A stretch of 64,000 nt of DNA, taken from contig CAWBTC010000005.1 in NCBI GenBank assembly GCA_963791635.1, positions 1,612,001-1,676,000 of the forward strand, in the 5' to 3' direction. Below, one piece after another: positions 54,377 through 64,000 of this stretch. The notes below the pieces were generated by a model. That model was not told the origin of the DNA and made no database searches. It saw only the letters and a list, made by a program, of their open reading frames with translations. Position numbers and translations under genes: made by a program. Position 1 is the first letter of the stretch. Each line of letters opens with the position of its first letter. Origin of the DNA: VFMC01 sp963791635 (GTDB lineage: Bacteria; Actinomycetota; Acidimicrobiia; Acidimicrobiales; Ilumatobacteraceae).

Positions 54377-56539
54377 TCAGCCGAGAAGGGCATGATCGAT
54401 GAGCACGCCGCGACCCTCGCAGTTCGGGCACTGATCGGCGAAGTTGGTGAGCAGACCCTCGCCGATGCGCTTGCGGGTCATCTCGACCAGACCCAGTTCG
54501 GAGATGTCGAAGACCTGCGTGCGGGTCTTGTCACGAGCGAGCGCAGTGCGGAAGCTGTCGACCACCTTGCGGCGGTTGTCACGAATCTCCATGTCGATGA
54601 AGTCGATCACCACGATGCCGCCGATGTCGCGCAACCGGAGCTGCTTCGCGACCTCCTCCGCCGCCTCGAGGTTGTTCCGGTAGACCGTCTCTTCGAGATT
54701 CGTCGTGCCCACGTTCTTGCCGGTGTTGACGTCGATCACCGTGAGGGCCTCGGTGTGTTCGATGATCAGGGATCCACCACTCGGCAGCCACACCTTGCGA
54801 TCGAGTGCCTTGTGGAGCTGTTCGTGGACGTGGTGGCGCTCGTACAACGGCAACCCGTCGACGGACTGGTCGTGGAGCTCGATTCGATCTGCCAGCTCCG
54901 GATTGAACGCGCCGACGTAGTCCTTGACGTCGTCGTACAGGCGCTGGTCGTCGATGATGACCCCGCGGTACTCGGCGTTGAACTCCTCACGGATCACGCG
55001 CACGGCCAGCTCGGGTTCGCGGTAGAGCAACGTGGGACTGTTGGCCTTCTTGGCCTTGGCCTCGATCGCGTTCCACTGGTCGAGCAGGCGGGTCATGTCG
55101 GCCCGCAGTTCGTGCTCGGTGGCGTTCTCGGCCGCGGTGCGCACGATGAGGCCGTGCTCGGCCGGCTTGACTCGGTCGAGGATGTTGCGCAGGCGTTTGC
55201 GGGTGTCATCGGGCAGCCGCTTGGAGATGCCGTAGGTCTTCGAGTTCGGGATCAGCACCACGAACCGGCCGGGCAACGACACCTCTTGGGTGAGCCGTGC
55301 GCCCTTGGCACCGATCGGGTTCTTGGTGACCTGACAGATGATCAGCTGCTTTGCCTTGAGCATCTGCTCGATGCGCAGGTTGTTGCCCTTCTCCACGATG
55401 TCCTCGGCGTCGTACTGCACGTCGCCGCGGTACAGCACTGCGTTCTTCGGCGTACCGATGTCGACGAACGCCGCCTCCATGCCGGGGAGCACGTTCTGCA
55501 CCTTGCCGAGGTAGATGTTGCCGTGGATCTGGCTGATGTCGTCGGCCGGTCGGCTGACGTAGTGCTCGATCAGGTTGCGGCCCTCGAGAACGGCCACCTG
55601 CGTGAGCGTTGGACGCACTTGGACGCACATGAGGTAGCGGCCGACAGGCCGACCATTGCGCTCGCGGCCCTTGCGCTTCTCGAGCACCTCAGGGTCGACC
55701 TCGGCCGCCGAGGGCCGAGTGGAGGTGACGACTGCACCGCTTCCCGAGCCACCAAGGCTGCCCGAGCTGCCACCGCTGCGCCCACGTCCACCGCGGCGAC
55801 GCTTCTTCGCTCCGGCTCGCTCACCGACATCGGCTGAACTCGTCGCTGCTGGTGCTCCTGAGGCGGCACCGCTCTTCGTGCGGGTGCCGCCGCGGCCGTT
55901 CTGGCGGGTCGGAGTCGTGACTGGCGCAGCGATGGCGCCGGCCGGCGCCGGACGGGTGTCGCCGATCTGGGGCCGGCGCACCAGCGCGGCCTCGGCGGCC
56001 TCGGCCGACGGACGACCCTCACCGAGCCGTTCGGGCATCTCGGGGTGTGCCGACCGATCAACGTCGTCGAGTCCGTCGGGACCGTCAGCTGCGTCTACGG
56101 TCCTCCGTGCACGCGGCGCACGCTGACGAGTTGCCGGCGGGGTCGACTCGGCACTGTCGATGTCGTCCGGCTCAGCCCTGTCGTCGGTGTCGTCGGTGTC
56201 GTCGGTGTCGTCGATGTCGTCGGTGTCGTCGATGTCGTCGGTGTCGTCGGTGTCGTCGCTTGCCTCACCGTCGGCTCGGGGCGCGCCGGGCTTCTTGCGA
56301 CCCTTGCCACCTCGGGATCCACGTCTGCGCTTCTTCGGACCGGTGCGCACACCGGCAGCACCGCGCTCACCGTCATCGTCAGCGCCGTCAGCGCCGTCGG
56401 CAGGCTCGATTGGGGCAGCTGCAGCGCCTCGAGCCGGGTCAGCGGTCGGTGCGCCGGCCGGGCCGGGGTCGATCAGGCCGCGGCCCGAGACAGGCGCCTG
56501 ATGCTCGTCGCCTGGGGCGTCGAGTGTGCTCTCGTCCAT
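54377..56539 (-). CDS. Ribonuclease E/G
   Basis: 720 residues. The N-terminal ~245 residues are low-complexity and charged, with a run of Asp-Asp-Thr/Ile units encoded by a near-perfect 9-base repeat (56170-56270). After this comes the catalytic part: an S1 domain around EGRNLIEHYVSRPADDISQI-HGNIYLGKVQNVLPGMEAAFVDIG, the RNase H-like/DNase I-like region with LTVIDVNTGKNVGTTNLEETV and GGIVVIDFIDM carrying the catalytic Asp residues, and the Zn-link CPNCEGRG. Cuts RNA 5'-monophosphate ends, rRNA precursors and mRNA. Start at 56539 is the ATG with AAGGGA upstream. Confidence 0.92.
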   Translation of the reverse strand: MDESTLDAPGDEHQAPVSGRGLIDPGPAGAPTADPARGAAAAPIEPADGADGADDDGERGAAGVRTGPKKRRRGSRGGKGRKKPGAPRADGEASDDTDDTDDIDDTDDIDDTDDTDDTDDRAEPDDIDSAESTPPATRQRAPRARRTVDAADGPDGLDDVDRSAHPEMPERLGEGRPSAEAAEAALVRRPQIGDTRPAPAGAIAAPVTTPTRQNGRGGTRTKSGAASGAPAATSSADVGERAGAKKRRRGGRGRSGGSSGSLGGSGSGAVVTSTRPSAAEVDPEVLEKRKGRERNGRPVGRYLMCVQVRPTLTQVAVLEGRNLIEHYVSRPADDISQIHGNIYLGKVQNVLPGMEAAFVDIGTPKNAVLYRGDVQYDAEDIVEKGNNLRIEQMLKAKQLIICQVTKNPIGAKGARLTQEVSLPGRFVVLIPNSKTYGISKRLPDDTRKRLRNILDRVKPAEHGLIVRTAAENATEHELRADMTRLLDQWNAIEAKAKKANSPTLLYREPELAVRVIREEFNAEYRGVIIDDQRLYDDVKDYVGAFNPELADRIELHDQSVDGLPLYERHHVHEQLHKALDRKVWLPSGGSLIIEHTEALTVIDVNTGKNVGTTNLEETVYRNNLEAAEEVAKQLRLRDIGGIVVIDFIDMEIRDNRRKVVDSFRTALARDKTRTQVFDISELGLVEMTRKRIGEGLLTNFADQCPNCEGRGVLIDHALLG

Positions 56540-56880
56540 GGAGAAGTCCCTTCTGACGTGCGCCGGGTGGGATTCGGGCACACGTTGATCACCGGTCGGG
56601 CGCAGGATGCTGCCGCTCGATGATCGCGTTCGGTTGTCGGTTGCTCACGCTCGGTACCGTCGTTCCCGCCGGCGGCACACGCCGGGTGAGCCGCGGGTGC
56701 GTCGAGAACTCTCCGGCGCCGGTCGTTCGGATCGGTGGCGTCGACGAGGTCCCTGTCGAGCACGGCAGTGACCAACAGGTCAATGCACGTGGATCGAGTG
56801 TACCGCCACTCGACCTCCGGTCTTGGCATCTTGCGGCAGATCCACCACGCAGGGTGGGAGCAGTCTGACGTTGCGTGCGA
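56540..56880. other. Intergenic stretch without supported gene
   Basis: 341 bases between RNase E/G and rodA. It has short open frames in several frames, none with recognisable protein features. There is a weak hairpin around TCCACC/GGTGGGA (about 56838-56856) but no T-tract. It presumably holds the RNase E/G promoter and leader. Confidence 0.4.
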
Positions 56881-58044
56881 TCAGCGGTACCGGCGCATGT
56901 GCACGCTCTGCACCAGAGCGAGCAGCACGAAGAACGTCACCAGGCTGGAGCCGCCGTAGGAGATGAACGGCATCGGCAGACCGGTCACCGGCATGATGCC
57001 CACGGTCATCGCGATGTTCTGGAACACCTGCCACAGGATCATCGTGAACACACCCGCGCACAAGTAGGTGCCGAGCATGTCCTTCGACAGGTGAGCGATG
57101 CGCCAGATGCGCAACAACATCACCGCGAACAACCCCACCACCACACCGCAGCCCACCAGGCCGAACTGCTCCCCGACGGCCGAGAACGGGAAGTCGGCCC
57201 ATTGCACCGGGATGTCGTTCTTCGCGTTCGTGAGCGGACCCTGCAACCACCCCTTGCCGGTGATGCCACCCGTGGCGATCGCCCGCACGGCATTGCGCGG
57301 CTGATAGATGAAGTCACGCAGCGCTTCGTTGGTGGAGTCCTGATCGAAGAACGCCTCGATGCGTCGTAGCTGGTAACGATTGACGATGCCCGAGACGACC
57401 GCGGCGATCACCGTCGCCACCGACATCAGCGTGATCAGGGCGATGTACTTCGGCTTCGCTCCAGCGATCAGCAACACTCCCATCGCCATTGCCACCAGCA
57501 CCGATGACGAGCCGAGGTCGGGCTGGATGATGACCAGCGCCGACGGCACGCCCACCATGATCAGCCCACCCAAGAAGCGCGGATACGACACCTCGTCGCT
57601 GTCCTCTTCGGCCAGATAGGCGGCGAGTGCGAGCAGCACGGTGGCCTTCGCCAGTTCAGCGGGCTGCAGTTTGAGCGGACCGAGATCGAAGCTGAGGCGG
57701 GCACCACCGCTCACCGTGCCGGCCACGTTGACGAGCACCAGGATCATGATCGTCACGCCGTAGAAGAACCGCGCCCGTTCGCGCAGCGTCTCGTAGTCGA
57801 TCGTCATCACCACCACCATCGCGATGACAGCGGCGATCAGGAACACCACCTGCCGGGTGACGTACAGGAACGGATCGGTCTGCTTGGTGCGCGACGCCGA
57901 GTAGATGACGAAGCAACCGATCGCGGCGAGCGCCGCCTGGACGAACATCAGCAACCAGTCGACGTTTCGACTGGGATCGCTCGGGCTGGAGCGGATGTTG
58001 CCGAGACCCGAATCGGGTTTGCGCTGCAGGAACGTGAGCGTCAT
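56881..58044 (-). CDS. rodA: Peptidoglycan glycosyltransferase RodA
   Basis: 387 residues of the SEDS family with ~10 transmembrane helices. GGARLSFDLGPLKLQPAELAK, IIQPDLGSS, the RNAVRAIATGGITGKGWLQG loop and C-terminal GLPMPFISYGGSSLVTFF are all typical of RodA/FtsW. Catalytic Asp lies in the large extracellular loop preceding SAVGEQFGL. Follows mrdA by 30 bases; together they form the elongasome polymerase pair. Confidence 0.93.
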   Translation of the reverse strand: MTLTFLQRKPDSGLGNIRSSPSDPSRNVDWLLMFVQAALAAIGCFVIYSASRTKQTDPFLYVTRQVVFLIAAVIAMVVVMTIDYETLRERARFFYGVTIMILVLVNVAGTVSGGARLSFDLGPLKLQPAELAKATVLLALAAYLAEEDSDEVSYPRFLGGLIMVGVPSALVIIQPDLGSSSVLVAMAMGVLLIAGAKPKYIALITLMSVATVIAAVVSGIVNRYQLRRIEAFFDQDSTNEALRDFIYQPRNAVRAIATGGITGKGWLQGPLTNAKNDIPVQWADFPFSAVGEQFGLVGCGVVVGLFAVMLLRIWRIAHLSKDMLGTYLCAGVFTMILWQVFQNIAMTVGIMPVTGLPMPFISYGGSSLVTFFVLLALVQSVHMRRYR

Positions 58045-58074
58045 CGAGGCGTCCGTAGGCCCGGAACTGCTGGG

Positions 58075-60348
58075 CTACTCACGGATCGTTCCGTCGTAGC
58101 CGCCGAGGCAGGCGGTGTCGGCAAGCTGCTTCGGTGCGGCCGTGTACGGCGAGTTCACGTCGAGCGGGTCCGCAGGCTCGACCGGATCGGGGGTGATCGT
58201 CTCGGCCAGCACCGTCAGCACGCACTTCACCACCGGTGCCGCTGCCTTCGAGCCGTACCCGCTCTTTTCGAGATAGGCGACGACGGTGTACGGCTGGTTG
58301 TCGTCGAGGCTGAACGCACCGAACACCGACGAGTCGTTCCAAGGGAACTGACCGGCACCTTGCGCAGTGCCCGTCTTGCCCGCGATCGGAAGCTTGTCGT
58401 GCGGGTAGTCACTGAACATCCGCTCGCCGGTCGTCGCGCGGTAGCGGGTGCTGTCCGGCGGGTAGGTGACTCCGCACCGTTCGCCGTTGCGGAACTCCGG
58501 GCAGACCACTCGGGTGAGGCCGGCAATGATCGGGAGACGGACCTCGGGTGGCATCTCGATCTGATGATTGATCTGTGGTCGCTCGAACGACTCGACGATC
58601 TCGGCAGCGTCGAGATCGGCCATGGCGGCGACACCCGCTTCGTTCGGGGTGAACGGGGCGAGGATGTTCTTGACCAGGTGCGGGCGCATCACGAAGCCGC
58701 TGTTCGCGAGTGCGGCGTAGGCGTTTGCCAACTGCAGCGGCGTCGACGCGAACAGACCCTGACCGATGGCGACCTGCACGAGGTCGCCCGTCACGAGACG
58801 CGGGGTCTCACCCTTGGCGAGCACCTTGTTGTCGACCAGCTCCTTCTTCACCGCGTCGTCGGGGATGCGGCCGTCCCACTCGTACCGGAGGTCGATCCCC
58901 GAGTCCGCACCGAAGCCGAACTCCATCAGATCGGCCTTGAGCTCGTCCTCCCGGCCGAGAAGGTTGAAGAAGTTCTCGCCGAGCCGGTAGAAGAACGTGT
59001 CGGAGCTCACCGCGAGCGCATCCTCCACCTGCACCGGGCCGTACCGGCTGGGCACGCCGAACGGGTCGAGTGCGTTCTTGAACTCGCAACGCACGCCTTC
59101 TGCGCAGATCTCGTCGGGAACCGAGACGAGCTTGTACACGCCTTCGTCCATCCAGACGTCCTCGGCGGTGATCAGCCCGCTGTGCATCGCCGACCACGCC
59201 ATGAACGGCTTGATCGTGGAGCCGATGTTGTAGCGACCCTGGACGGCCCGGTTCACGAGGATCGAGCGGTCGGGGTCGTCGGTGACCGGGAAGAGCTGCT
59301 CGAGCTTCTCCTTGCTCACACCAGCGTTGAACCAGCGGTTGTCGAAGGTCGGGTAGCTCGCCATCGCGATCACCTGACCGTTCGAGTGGTCGAGCACGAC
59401 GACCGAGCCGGCCGGCGCCTTGTACTGGATCCACTCCTGATCGCCGAACTCCTTCGAGCTCGCGTACACGCGCGTGGTGCCGCCCTCGATCTTCGGATCG
59501 ATCGGGTTGTGCGCCGCGAGGTCGGCGCACTTGCACTTCTCCTTGTCCGTCGGCAGGTCGCGACGCTGCTTGAGCTTCGTCTCCAGCGCCTGCTCGGCGT
59601 ATTGCTGCACGTCGAGGTCGATGCTGAGCTGGATGTCGTTGCCGCCCACCGGCACCACCTCGTTCAGCAGCCGCACCGTGTTGCCGGCAGCGTCGATCTC
59701 CCATTCCTGGAAACCCCATTGGCCATGGAGCTCGGTCTCCATGCTCTGCTCGATGCCGAACGCGCCCACGCGCTCGTTGAGGTTGTATCCGGCTGCGAGG
59801 TACTGGTCCTTCGTCTCTTTGAAGATCGCCGTCATGTAGCCGACCACATGGCTGGCGAGCGGCGCGTAGGGGTAGATGCGGCGCCACTGCTCGATCACGT
59901 CGACGCCGGGGAAATCCTCGGATCGTTCGAGCAGGAACTGCACGGTCTCTTCGTTCACGTCCTCGACGAGCGGCATCGGCAACAGTGGGTCGTAGATCTC
60001 CTCGCCATCAGCGAAGCGTTGTTCGAGCTCGGCAACCGGCTTTCCGAGCGGGCCGCTCAGGCGCTCGAACAGCTGCGTGCGGTTGTTCGAGTTGCGCAGC
60101 ACGCGCCACTCGACGGTCACCGTCAGCACGCGCTGGTTGTCGGCGAGGATGCGACCGTCGGCGTCGAAGATGCGGCCGCGCTCGGGCGGCAGGCTGACGG
60201 TACGGATCTTCGACAGGTTCACCGATTCCTGGTACGCCTCGGCCTGCACGCCCTGCAGGAACCACAGCCGTGTCCCGAGCGCTCCGACGAGGACCACGGC
60301 GACGAGGGCGAGCACACCCAGGCGACTGCTCCGACGGTCGATGGCCAT
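58075..60348 (-). CDS. mrdA: Penicillin-binding protein 2 (elongasome transpeptidase)
   Basis: 757 residues, class B PBP. One N-terminal transmembrane anchor (LGVLALVAVVLVGALGTRLW), a non-penicillin-binding pedestal, then the transpeptidase with S377xxK (GSTIKPFM), an SxN-type SSDTFF, and KTG at 658-660 (AGKTGTAQG). Insert 480-500 with paired Cys (CAEGVRCEF) may form a disulfide. ATG at 60348 is chosen; 60357 is an alternative. Cross-links lateral peptidoglycan with RodA. Confidence 0.93.
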   Translation of the reverse strand: MAIDRRSSRLGVLALVAVVLVGALGTRLWFLQGVQAEAYQESVNLSKIRTVSLPPERGRIFDADGRILADNQRVLTVTVEWRVLRNSNNRTQLFERLSGPLGKPVAELEQRFADGEEIYDPLLPMPLVEDVNEETVQFLLERSEDFPGVDVIEQWRRIYPYAPLASHVVGYMTAIFKETKDQYLAAGYNLNERVGAFGIEQSMETELHGQWGFQEWEIDAAGNTVRLLNEVVPVGGNDIQLSIDLDVQQYAEQALETKLKQRRDLPTDKEKCKCADLAAHNPIDPKIEGGTTRVYASSKEFGDQEWIQYKAPAGSVVVLDHSNGQVIAMASYPTFDNRWFNAGVSKEKLEQLFPVTDDPDRSILVNRAVQGRYNIGSTIKPFMAWSAMHSGLITAEDVWMDEGVYKLVSVPDEICAEGVRCEFKNALDPFGVPSRYGPVQVEDALAVSSDTFFYRLGENFFNLLGREDELKADLMEFGFGADSGIDLRYEWDGRIPDDAVKKELVDNKVLAKGETPRLVTGDLVQVAIGQGLFASTPLQLANAYAALANSGFVMRPHLVKNILAPFTPNEAGVAAMADLDAAEIVESFERPQINHQIEMPPEVRLPIIAGLTRVVCPEFRNGERCGVTYPPDSTRYRATTGERMFSDYPHDKLPIAGKTGTAQGAGQFPWNDSSVFGAFSLDDNQPYTVVAYLEKSGYGSKAAAPVVKCVLTVLAETITPDPVEPADPLDVNSPYTAAPKQLADTACLGGYDGTIRE

Positions 60349-60447
60349 GGCCGCCATTCTGGCGGATGCGACGCCGCGACCGGGCACGCGGCACGGAGTT
60401 GTGCCCCGCGGCCGCGAGGTCGGATACCGGTCCTGGTCAGACTCGTG

Positions 60448-60972
60448 CTACTCGCGAATGGCCTTCCACTTGGGCTTCTTCACGCACATGCACCATCGGC
60501 CGAGCGGCACGAACAACGGGCTCAGCACGAGGGCGAACGTCGTCACCACGGGCACGATCGTGAACAGCCGCGACGTGAACCATCCGTCCTGGCCGATGAG
60601 CGTTCGCGCGACAGGCACCGCCGTCTCCCCCACCGCCGCGCCGATCGCCGTGAAGATCGACGCCAGCCACCACTGTGGGGTCGGCGTGAGCGTGAGCACG
60701 TAGCCGGCCACGAAACCGGACAGCGCATACACGAGCCCGGTCAGCCCGAGCGGGCTGCCGGTCGCCAGGTCATACATCAATCCGAGGGTGAATCCGCCGA
60801 TGGCTCCACGCTCTGGCCCGGCACCGGCACCGACCGCGGCGGCCAGAGCCAACACGATCTGGAGCACGACATCGAACACCTTCATCTGGGTGAGAAAGGT
60901 GCGTTGAGCCGCGAGGACGCACAACCCGACAGGGAACAACCGCACCAGCGGTCCCATGAGGAACGCCCGCAC
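60448..60972 (-). CDS. mreD: Rod shape-determining protein MreD
   Basis: 174 residues, five hydrophobic helices, typical MreD topology with short loops; LQIVLALAAAVGAGAGPERGAIGGFTLGLMYDL and GLVYALSGFVAGYVL are recognisable blocks. GTG start at 60972 three bases after the mreC stop, so the two are coupled. C-terminus ends in a basic stretch (KKPKWKAIRE). Confidence 0.85.
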   Translation of the reverse strand: MRAFLMGPLVRLFPVGLCVLAAQRTFLTQMKVFDVVLQIVLALAAAVGAGAGPERGAIGGFTLGLMYDLATGSPLGLTGLVYALSGFVAGYVLTLTPTPQWWLASIFTAIGAAVGETAVPVARTLIGQDGWFTSRLFTIVPVVTTFALVLSPLFVPLGRWCMCVKKPKWKAIRE

Positions 60973-60975
60973 GGA

Positions 60976-62073
60976 TCAACCCCCGCTCGTGTTGGGCACG
61001 TACAGGATGACGCGGAGGAAGTTGAGCTTCGACAGGTCGCCGGCCGAGGAACGCACCTCCACCAACTGTGCGCGCGATCCCGACTGCGAACGGATGGCGA
61101 CGATCTCGCCGATCGGCAGGCCTGCCGGGGCGATCGACTGGGTGCCACCCGCGGTCTGTACGGTCGATCCGACCTTGACACGGCCCTGTGACGACGAGTC
61201 ATCGATGAAGCGCAGCACGAGCGGCAGGTTCGCGCCCTGGCCGCTGAGCGTGCCGGTCTCGCGAATGATCTCCACCGGGGCGAGGGTCGTGGTGGTGGAC
61301 ACCGGTTCGCCGGTGGGCAGCGACGTGGTCGTCGTCGTCGTTCCGTCGATGGGATCGAGCGGCCCCCGCACCGGATCGCTCGTCGTGGTGGTCCCGGAGT
61401 CGACGACGATGGGGACGGTGGTGGTCGTGCCTGCGGCCGTGGTGGTGTCGGGGTTGAGCGAGATGCCACCCGTCGGCGACGCAGGGATCAGCGGCGCGGG
61501 AGCCACCTGCTCGGCCTCGGTGAGCACCTTGGCACCGATCGAGAAGTCGGGGTCGACGATCAGCAGCACGATCGAGGAGTTCGGCGTGACACGGGTGATC
61601 TTGCCCACGAGGCCGCCACCGTTGACCACCGGCATGCCGACCGCGATGCCGTCGACGCTGCCTTTGTCGATCTCGACCGTGTACTGGAAGTTGCTGGGCG
61701 ACTCACCCTGCACCTGTGCAGTCGCTGTCGGGTAACTGCTCGACCCGAGCAACCGGTTCAGCGTGAGCAGCTCCTGGTACTCGAGGATCGCCGCGCGCGC
61801 CACGATCTCGGCGCCGCGCTGGGAGTCGATCTGCTCCTGCAACCGTTCGTTCTCACGCACGAGTTCGTCGTACTGGGTGACGCCCTTCCACGCGTTGACC
61901 ACCGGGCGCGAGATCACTCGCGCCGCCGCGTCGAACGGCTCGAGAACCAGGGAGAAGACGCTCCGGGTTCGGTCGATGATCGCGCTGCCTCGCTGATCGA
62001 GCGTGACGAGCAGGATGGAGGTGAGGACGAGCAGGATCATCACCCGCCGTCTCCCCATCGAGTAGATGGCCAT
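60976..62073 (-). CDS. mreC: Rod shape-determining protein MreC
   Basis: 365 residues. N-terminal TM (MILLVLTSILLVTLDQRG), a coiled-coil (ERLQEQIDSQRGAEIVARAAI), and the beta domains of MreC with DKGSVDGIAVGMPVVNGGGLVG and GEIVAIRSQSG. A Thr-rich insertion (residues ~205-265, several runs such as TTTTSLP) splits the beta region. Organises MreB, MreD, PBP2 and RodA in the periplasm or wall-proximal space. Ends 12 bases upstream of mreD. Confidence 0.9.
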   Translation of the reverse strand: MAIYSMGRRRVMILLVLTSILLVTLDQRGSAIIDRTRSVFSLVLEPFDAAARVISRPVVNAWKGVTQYDELVRENERLQEQIDSQRGAEIVARAAILEYQELLTLNRLLGSSSYPTATAQVQGESPSNFQYTVEIDKGSVDGIAVGMPVVNGGGLVGKITRVTPNSSIVLLIVDPDFSIGAKVLTEAEQVAPAPLIPASPTGGISLNPDTTTAAGTTTTVPIVVDSGTTTTSDPVRGPLDPIDGTTTTTTSLPTGEPVSTTTTLAPVEIIRETGTLSGQGANLPLVLRFIDDSSSQGRVKVGSTVQTAGGTQSIAPAGLPIGEIVAIRSQSGSRAQLVEVRSSAGDLSKLNFLRVILYVPNTSGG

Positions 62074-62085
62074 GCGGTTGTCGGA

Positions 62086-63120
<1,035 letters not shown>

Positions 63121-63208
63121 GGGAACCCTGCCTCCTCTTCCGACTCAAGGGGGCGCGCCGGATCGGCTGCCCGGTAGTGGGTCGCCAGTCTAGCGGCGAG
63201 ACCGGTGG

Positions 63209-63619
63209 TCAGAGGCTCGGGAAGAAGATCCCCAGCTCGCGCGTCGCCGACGCGAGCGAGTCGCTGCCGTGGACGAGGTTTTCGGTGAACAGGGTGCCCA
63301 GGTCGCCACGGATGGTGCCGGGGGCGCTCTTCAGCGGATTGGTGGCACCCATCATGGCGCGCACGACCTCCCACGTGTCCTGCGGTCCCTCGAGTGCCAG
63401 CGCGACGACGGGGCCGCGGCTCATGAACTCGACGAGGTCGGCGTAGAAGCCCTTCCCGACGTGCTCTTCGTAGTGACGGGCGAGCGTGTCGGCGTCGAGG
63501 GTGCGCAGGTCCATCGCCACGACCTTCAATCCCTTGGTCTCGAAGCGGGACAGGATCAGGCCGACGAGACCACGCTCGACGGCATCGGGCTTCAACAGGA
63601 CGAGGGTGCGATCAGACAT
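63209..63619 (-). CDS. ndk: Nucleoside diphosphate kinase
   Basis: 136 residues. Catalytic histidine in NLVHGSDS (NxxHGSDS), N-terminus RTLVLLKPDAVERGLVG, and MMGATNPLKSAPGTIRGDLG. Balances NTP pools. 88 bases upstream of mreB; folC lies before it on the same strand, with two REP-like palindromes in between. Confidence 0.95.
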   Translation of the reverse strand: MSDRTLVLLKPDAVERGLVGLILSRFETKGLKVVAMDLRTLDADTLARHYEEHVGKGFYADLVEFMSRGPVVALALEGPQDTWEVVRAMMGATNPLKSAPGTIRGDLGTLFTENLVHGSDSLASATRELGIFFPSL

Positions 63620-63648
63620 GGCGCCGCAGGCTATCGGCCCGCCCCCGC

Positions 63649-63690
63649 GATGAGAGATGAGCGCCGGTGCCAGCCTCCTCTTCTCTCATC
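63649..63690 (-). repeat. REP-like palindromic repeat, copy R4
   Basis: GATGAGAGATGAGCGCCGG then CTTCTCTCATC at the far arm; the centre has diverged (GTGCCAGCCTCC). Same orientation as R1. It starts 29 bases upstream of the ndk start codon. Confidence 0.75.
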
Positions 63691-63713
63691 GCGCCGCCAG
63701 CGGCCACGATGGC

Positions 63714-63752
63714 GATGCGAGATCCGGTCGCAACCGACACTCATCTCTCATC
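63714..63752 (+). repeat. REP-like palindromic repeat, copy R5
   Basis: 39-bp copy, same orientation as R2 and R3, with core CCGGTCGCAACCGACACT. It lies 23 bases from R4 in inverted orientation, so the two form a REP pair (BIME-like) between folC and ndk. Confidence 0.75.
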
Positions 63753-63765
63753 GCGGTTCGTTGGG

Positions 63766-64000
63766 TCAGGGTTGGAGTCGGCGCAGTGCGGGGCGGGCGG
63801 CGCCGACGACGTACAGGCTGCCTGCAACCAGGATCGCATCGTCGACACCGGCGAGCCGCATGGCCTTGGCACACGCCTCCTCGGTGGTCTCGCAACGGAT
63901 CACCTCGTCGCAGCCGATCTCGCTCGCGGCGTTGGCCACCGCCGAGCTGTCGAGTCCGCGCGGCGACGGGGCGGTGCAGGTCAGAACGACATCGAACTCG
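63766..64000 (-). CDS. folC: Dihydrofolate/folylpolyglutamate synthase, C-terminal fragment
   Basis: Last ~78 residues only; the gene runs out of the window at its 5' end. The sequence ends with VDDAILVAGSLYVVGAARPA, the highly conserved FolC C-terminus, preceded by the ATP-domain helix CDEVIRCETTEEACAKA. It adds glutamate to folates. The reading frame is open to the window edge. Confidence 0.85.
   Translation of the reverse strand, partial: EFDVVLTCTAPSPRGLDSSAVANAASEIGCDEVIRCETTEEACAKAMRLAGVDDAILVAGSLYVVGAARPALRRLQP

Noticed and set aside
56620..56868. 82-residue plus-strand ORF upstream of RNase E/G.
   Set aside because: No domain, poor start context and surrounded by minus-strand genes; equally plausible frames exist on the other strand.
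58360..61191. Plus-strand open frame of 943 codons across mrdA, mreD and mreC.
   Set aside because: Antisense to three clear morphogenesis genes; composition is a mirror artefact of GC bias.

Overview
The window is a GC-rich chromosomal stretch with dense, short-spaced genes, many GTG starts and frequent 4-base ATGA/GTGA overlaps. Together with the gene families present (a wax ester synthase/DGAT-type acyltransferase, a TIGR03086/mycothiol-type hydrolase, CHRD and VDVVG-ending secreted proteins, an mre-mrdA-rodA cluster followed by an RNase E/G-rplU-rpmA cluster), this suggests an actinobacterium, most likely of the Acidimicrobiia/Ilumatobacter kind. That placement is inference. I saw no rRNA, tRNA, CRISPR array, integrase or classical transposase.

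Layout. 0-17 kb is accessory metabolism and envelope: a lycopene cyclase-like flavoprotein with a metallo-beta-lactamase-fold protein, a flavin-binding PPOX protein, a formate/nitrite channel, an aldo/keto reductase, a WS/DGAT acyltransferase, an HNH-like protein, a GMC oxidoreductase coupled to a secreted CHRD protein, a lipoprotein, a MacA/MacB-like tripartite export operon, an SDR, a LytR_C lipoprotein and a histidine phosphatase. 17.3-29 kb is a purine block: purL-purQ-purC-purF-purDM (a GARS-AIRS fusion), then a nuclease-fold gene enclosed by REP-like palindromes, then purN-guaB. A 12-base motif is shared upstream of purL and purN. 31-34 kb holds a siroheme nitrite/sulfite reductase, a DUF4202 protein and a deaminase. 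34-46 kb holds an SDR, MFS, the CoxE/MoxR pair, a CbbX-type AAA+ ATPase, a large inverted-repeat element, murJ, a delta-60-repeat secreted protein, pspA and GNAT. 46-54 kb holds an AAA ATPase, proB, obgE (behind three tandem five-codon minicistrons), a dGTPase, a GNAT, deoA, deoC, a terminator, rpmA and rplU. 54-64 kb is RNase E/G, rodA, mrdA, mreD, mreC, mreB, ndk and the end of folC, all on the minus strand.

Six single-base +1 frame breaks interrupt otherwise well conserved genes: purL twice, purM once, guaB twice and the nitrite/sulfite reductase once. All have the same sign and all fall between 18.0 and 32.8 kb. None was seen in the other 49 kb. Assembly error is the simplest reading, but the clustering and uniform sign deserve a check.

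The most novel-looking elements are (1) five copies of a ~38-bp palindrome, three of them bracketing an AbiEi/DUF559-like nuclease gene in terminal-inverted-repeat fashion, (2) the 14-bp tandem repeat that creates chained ATGA-overlapping minicistrons leading into obgE, and (3) a ~370-bp element of 19-bp units arranged as a giant hairpin between a cbbX-like gene and a membrane-protein gene.
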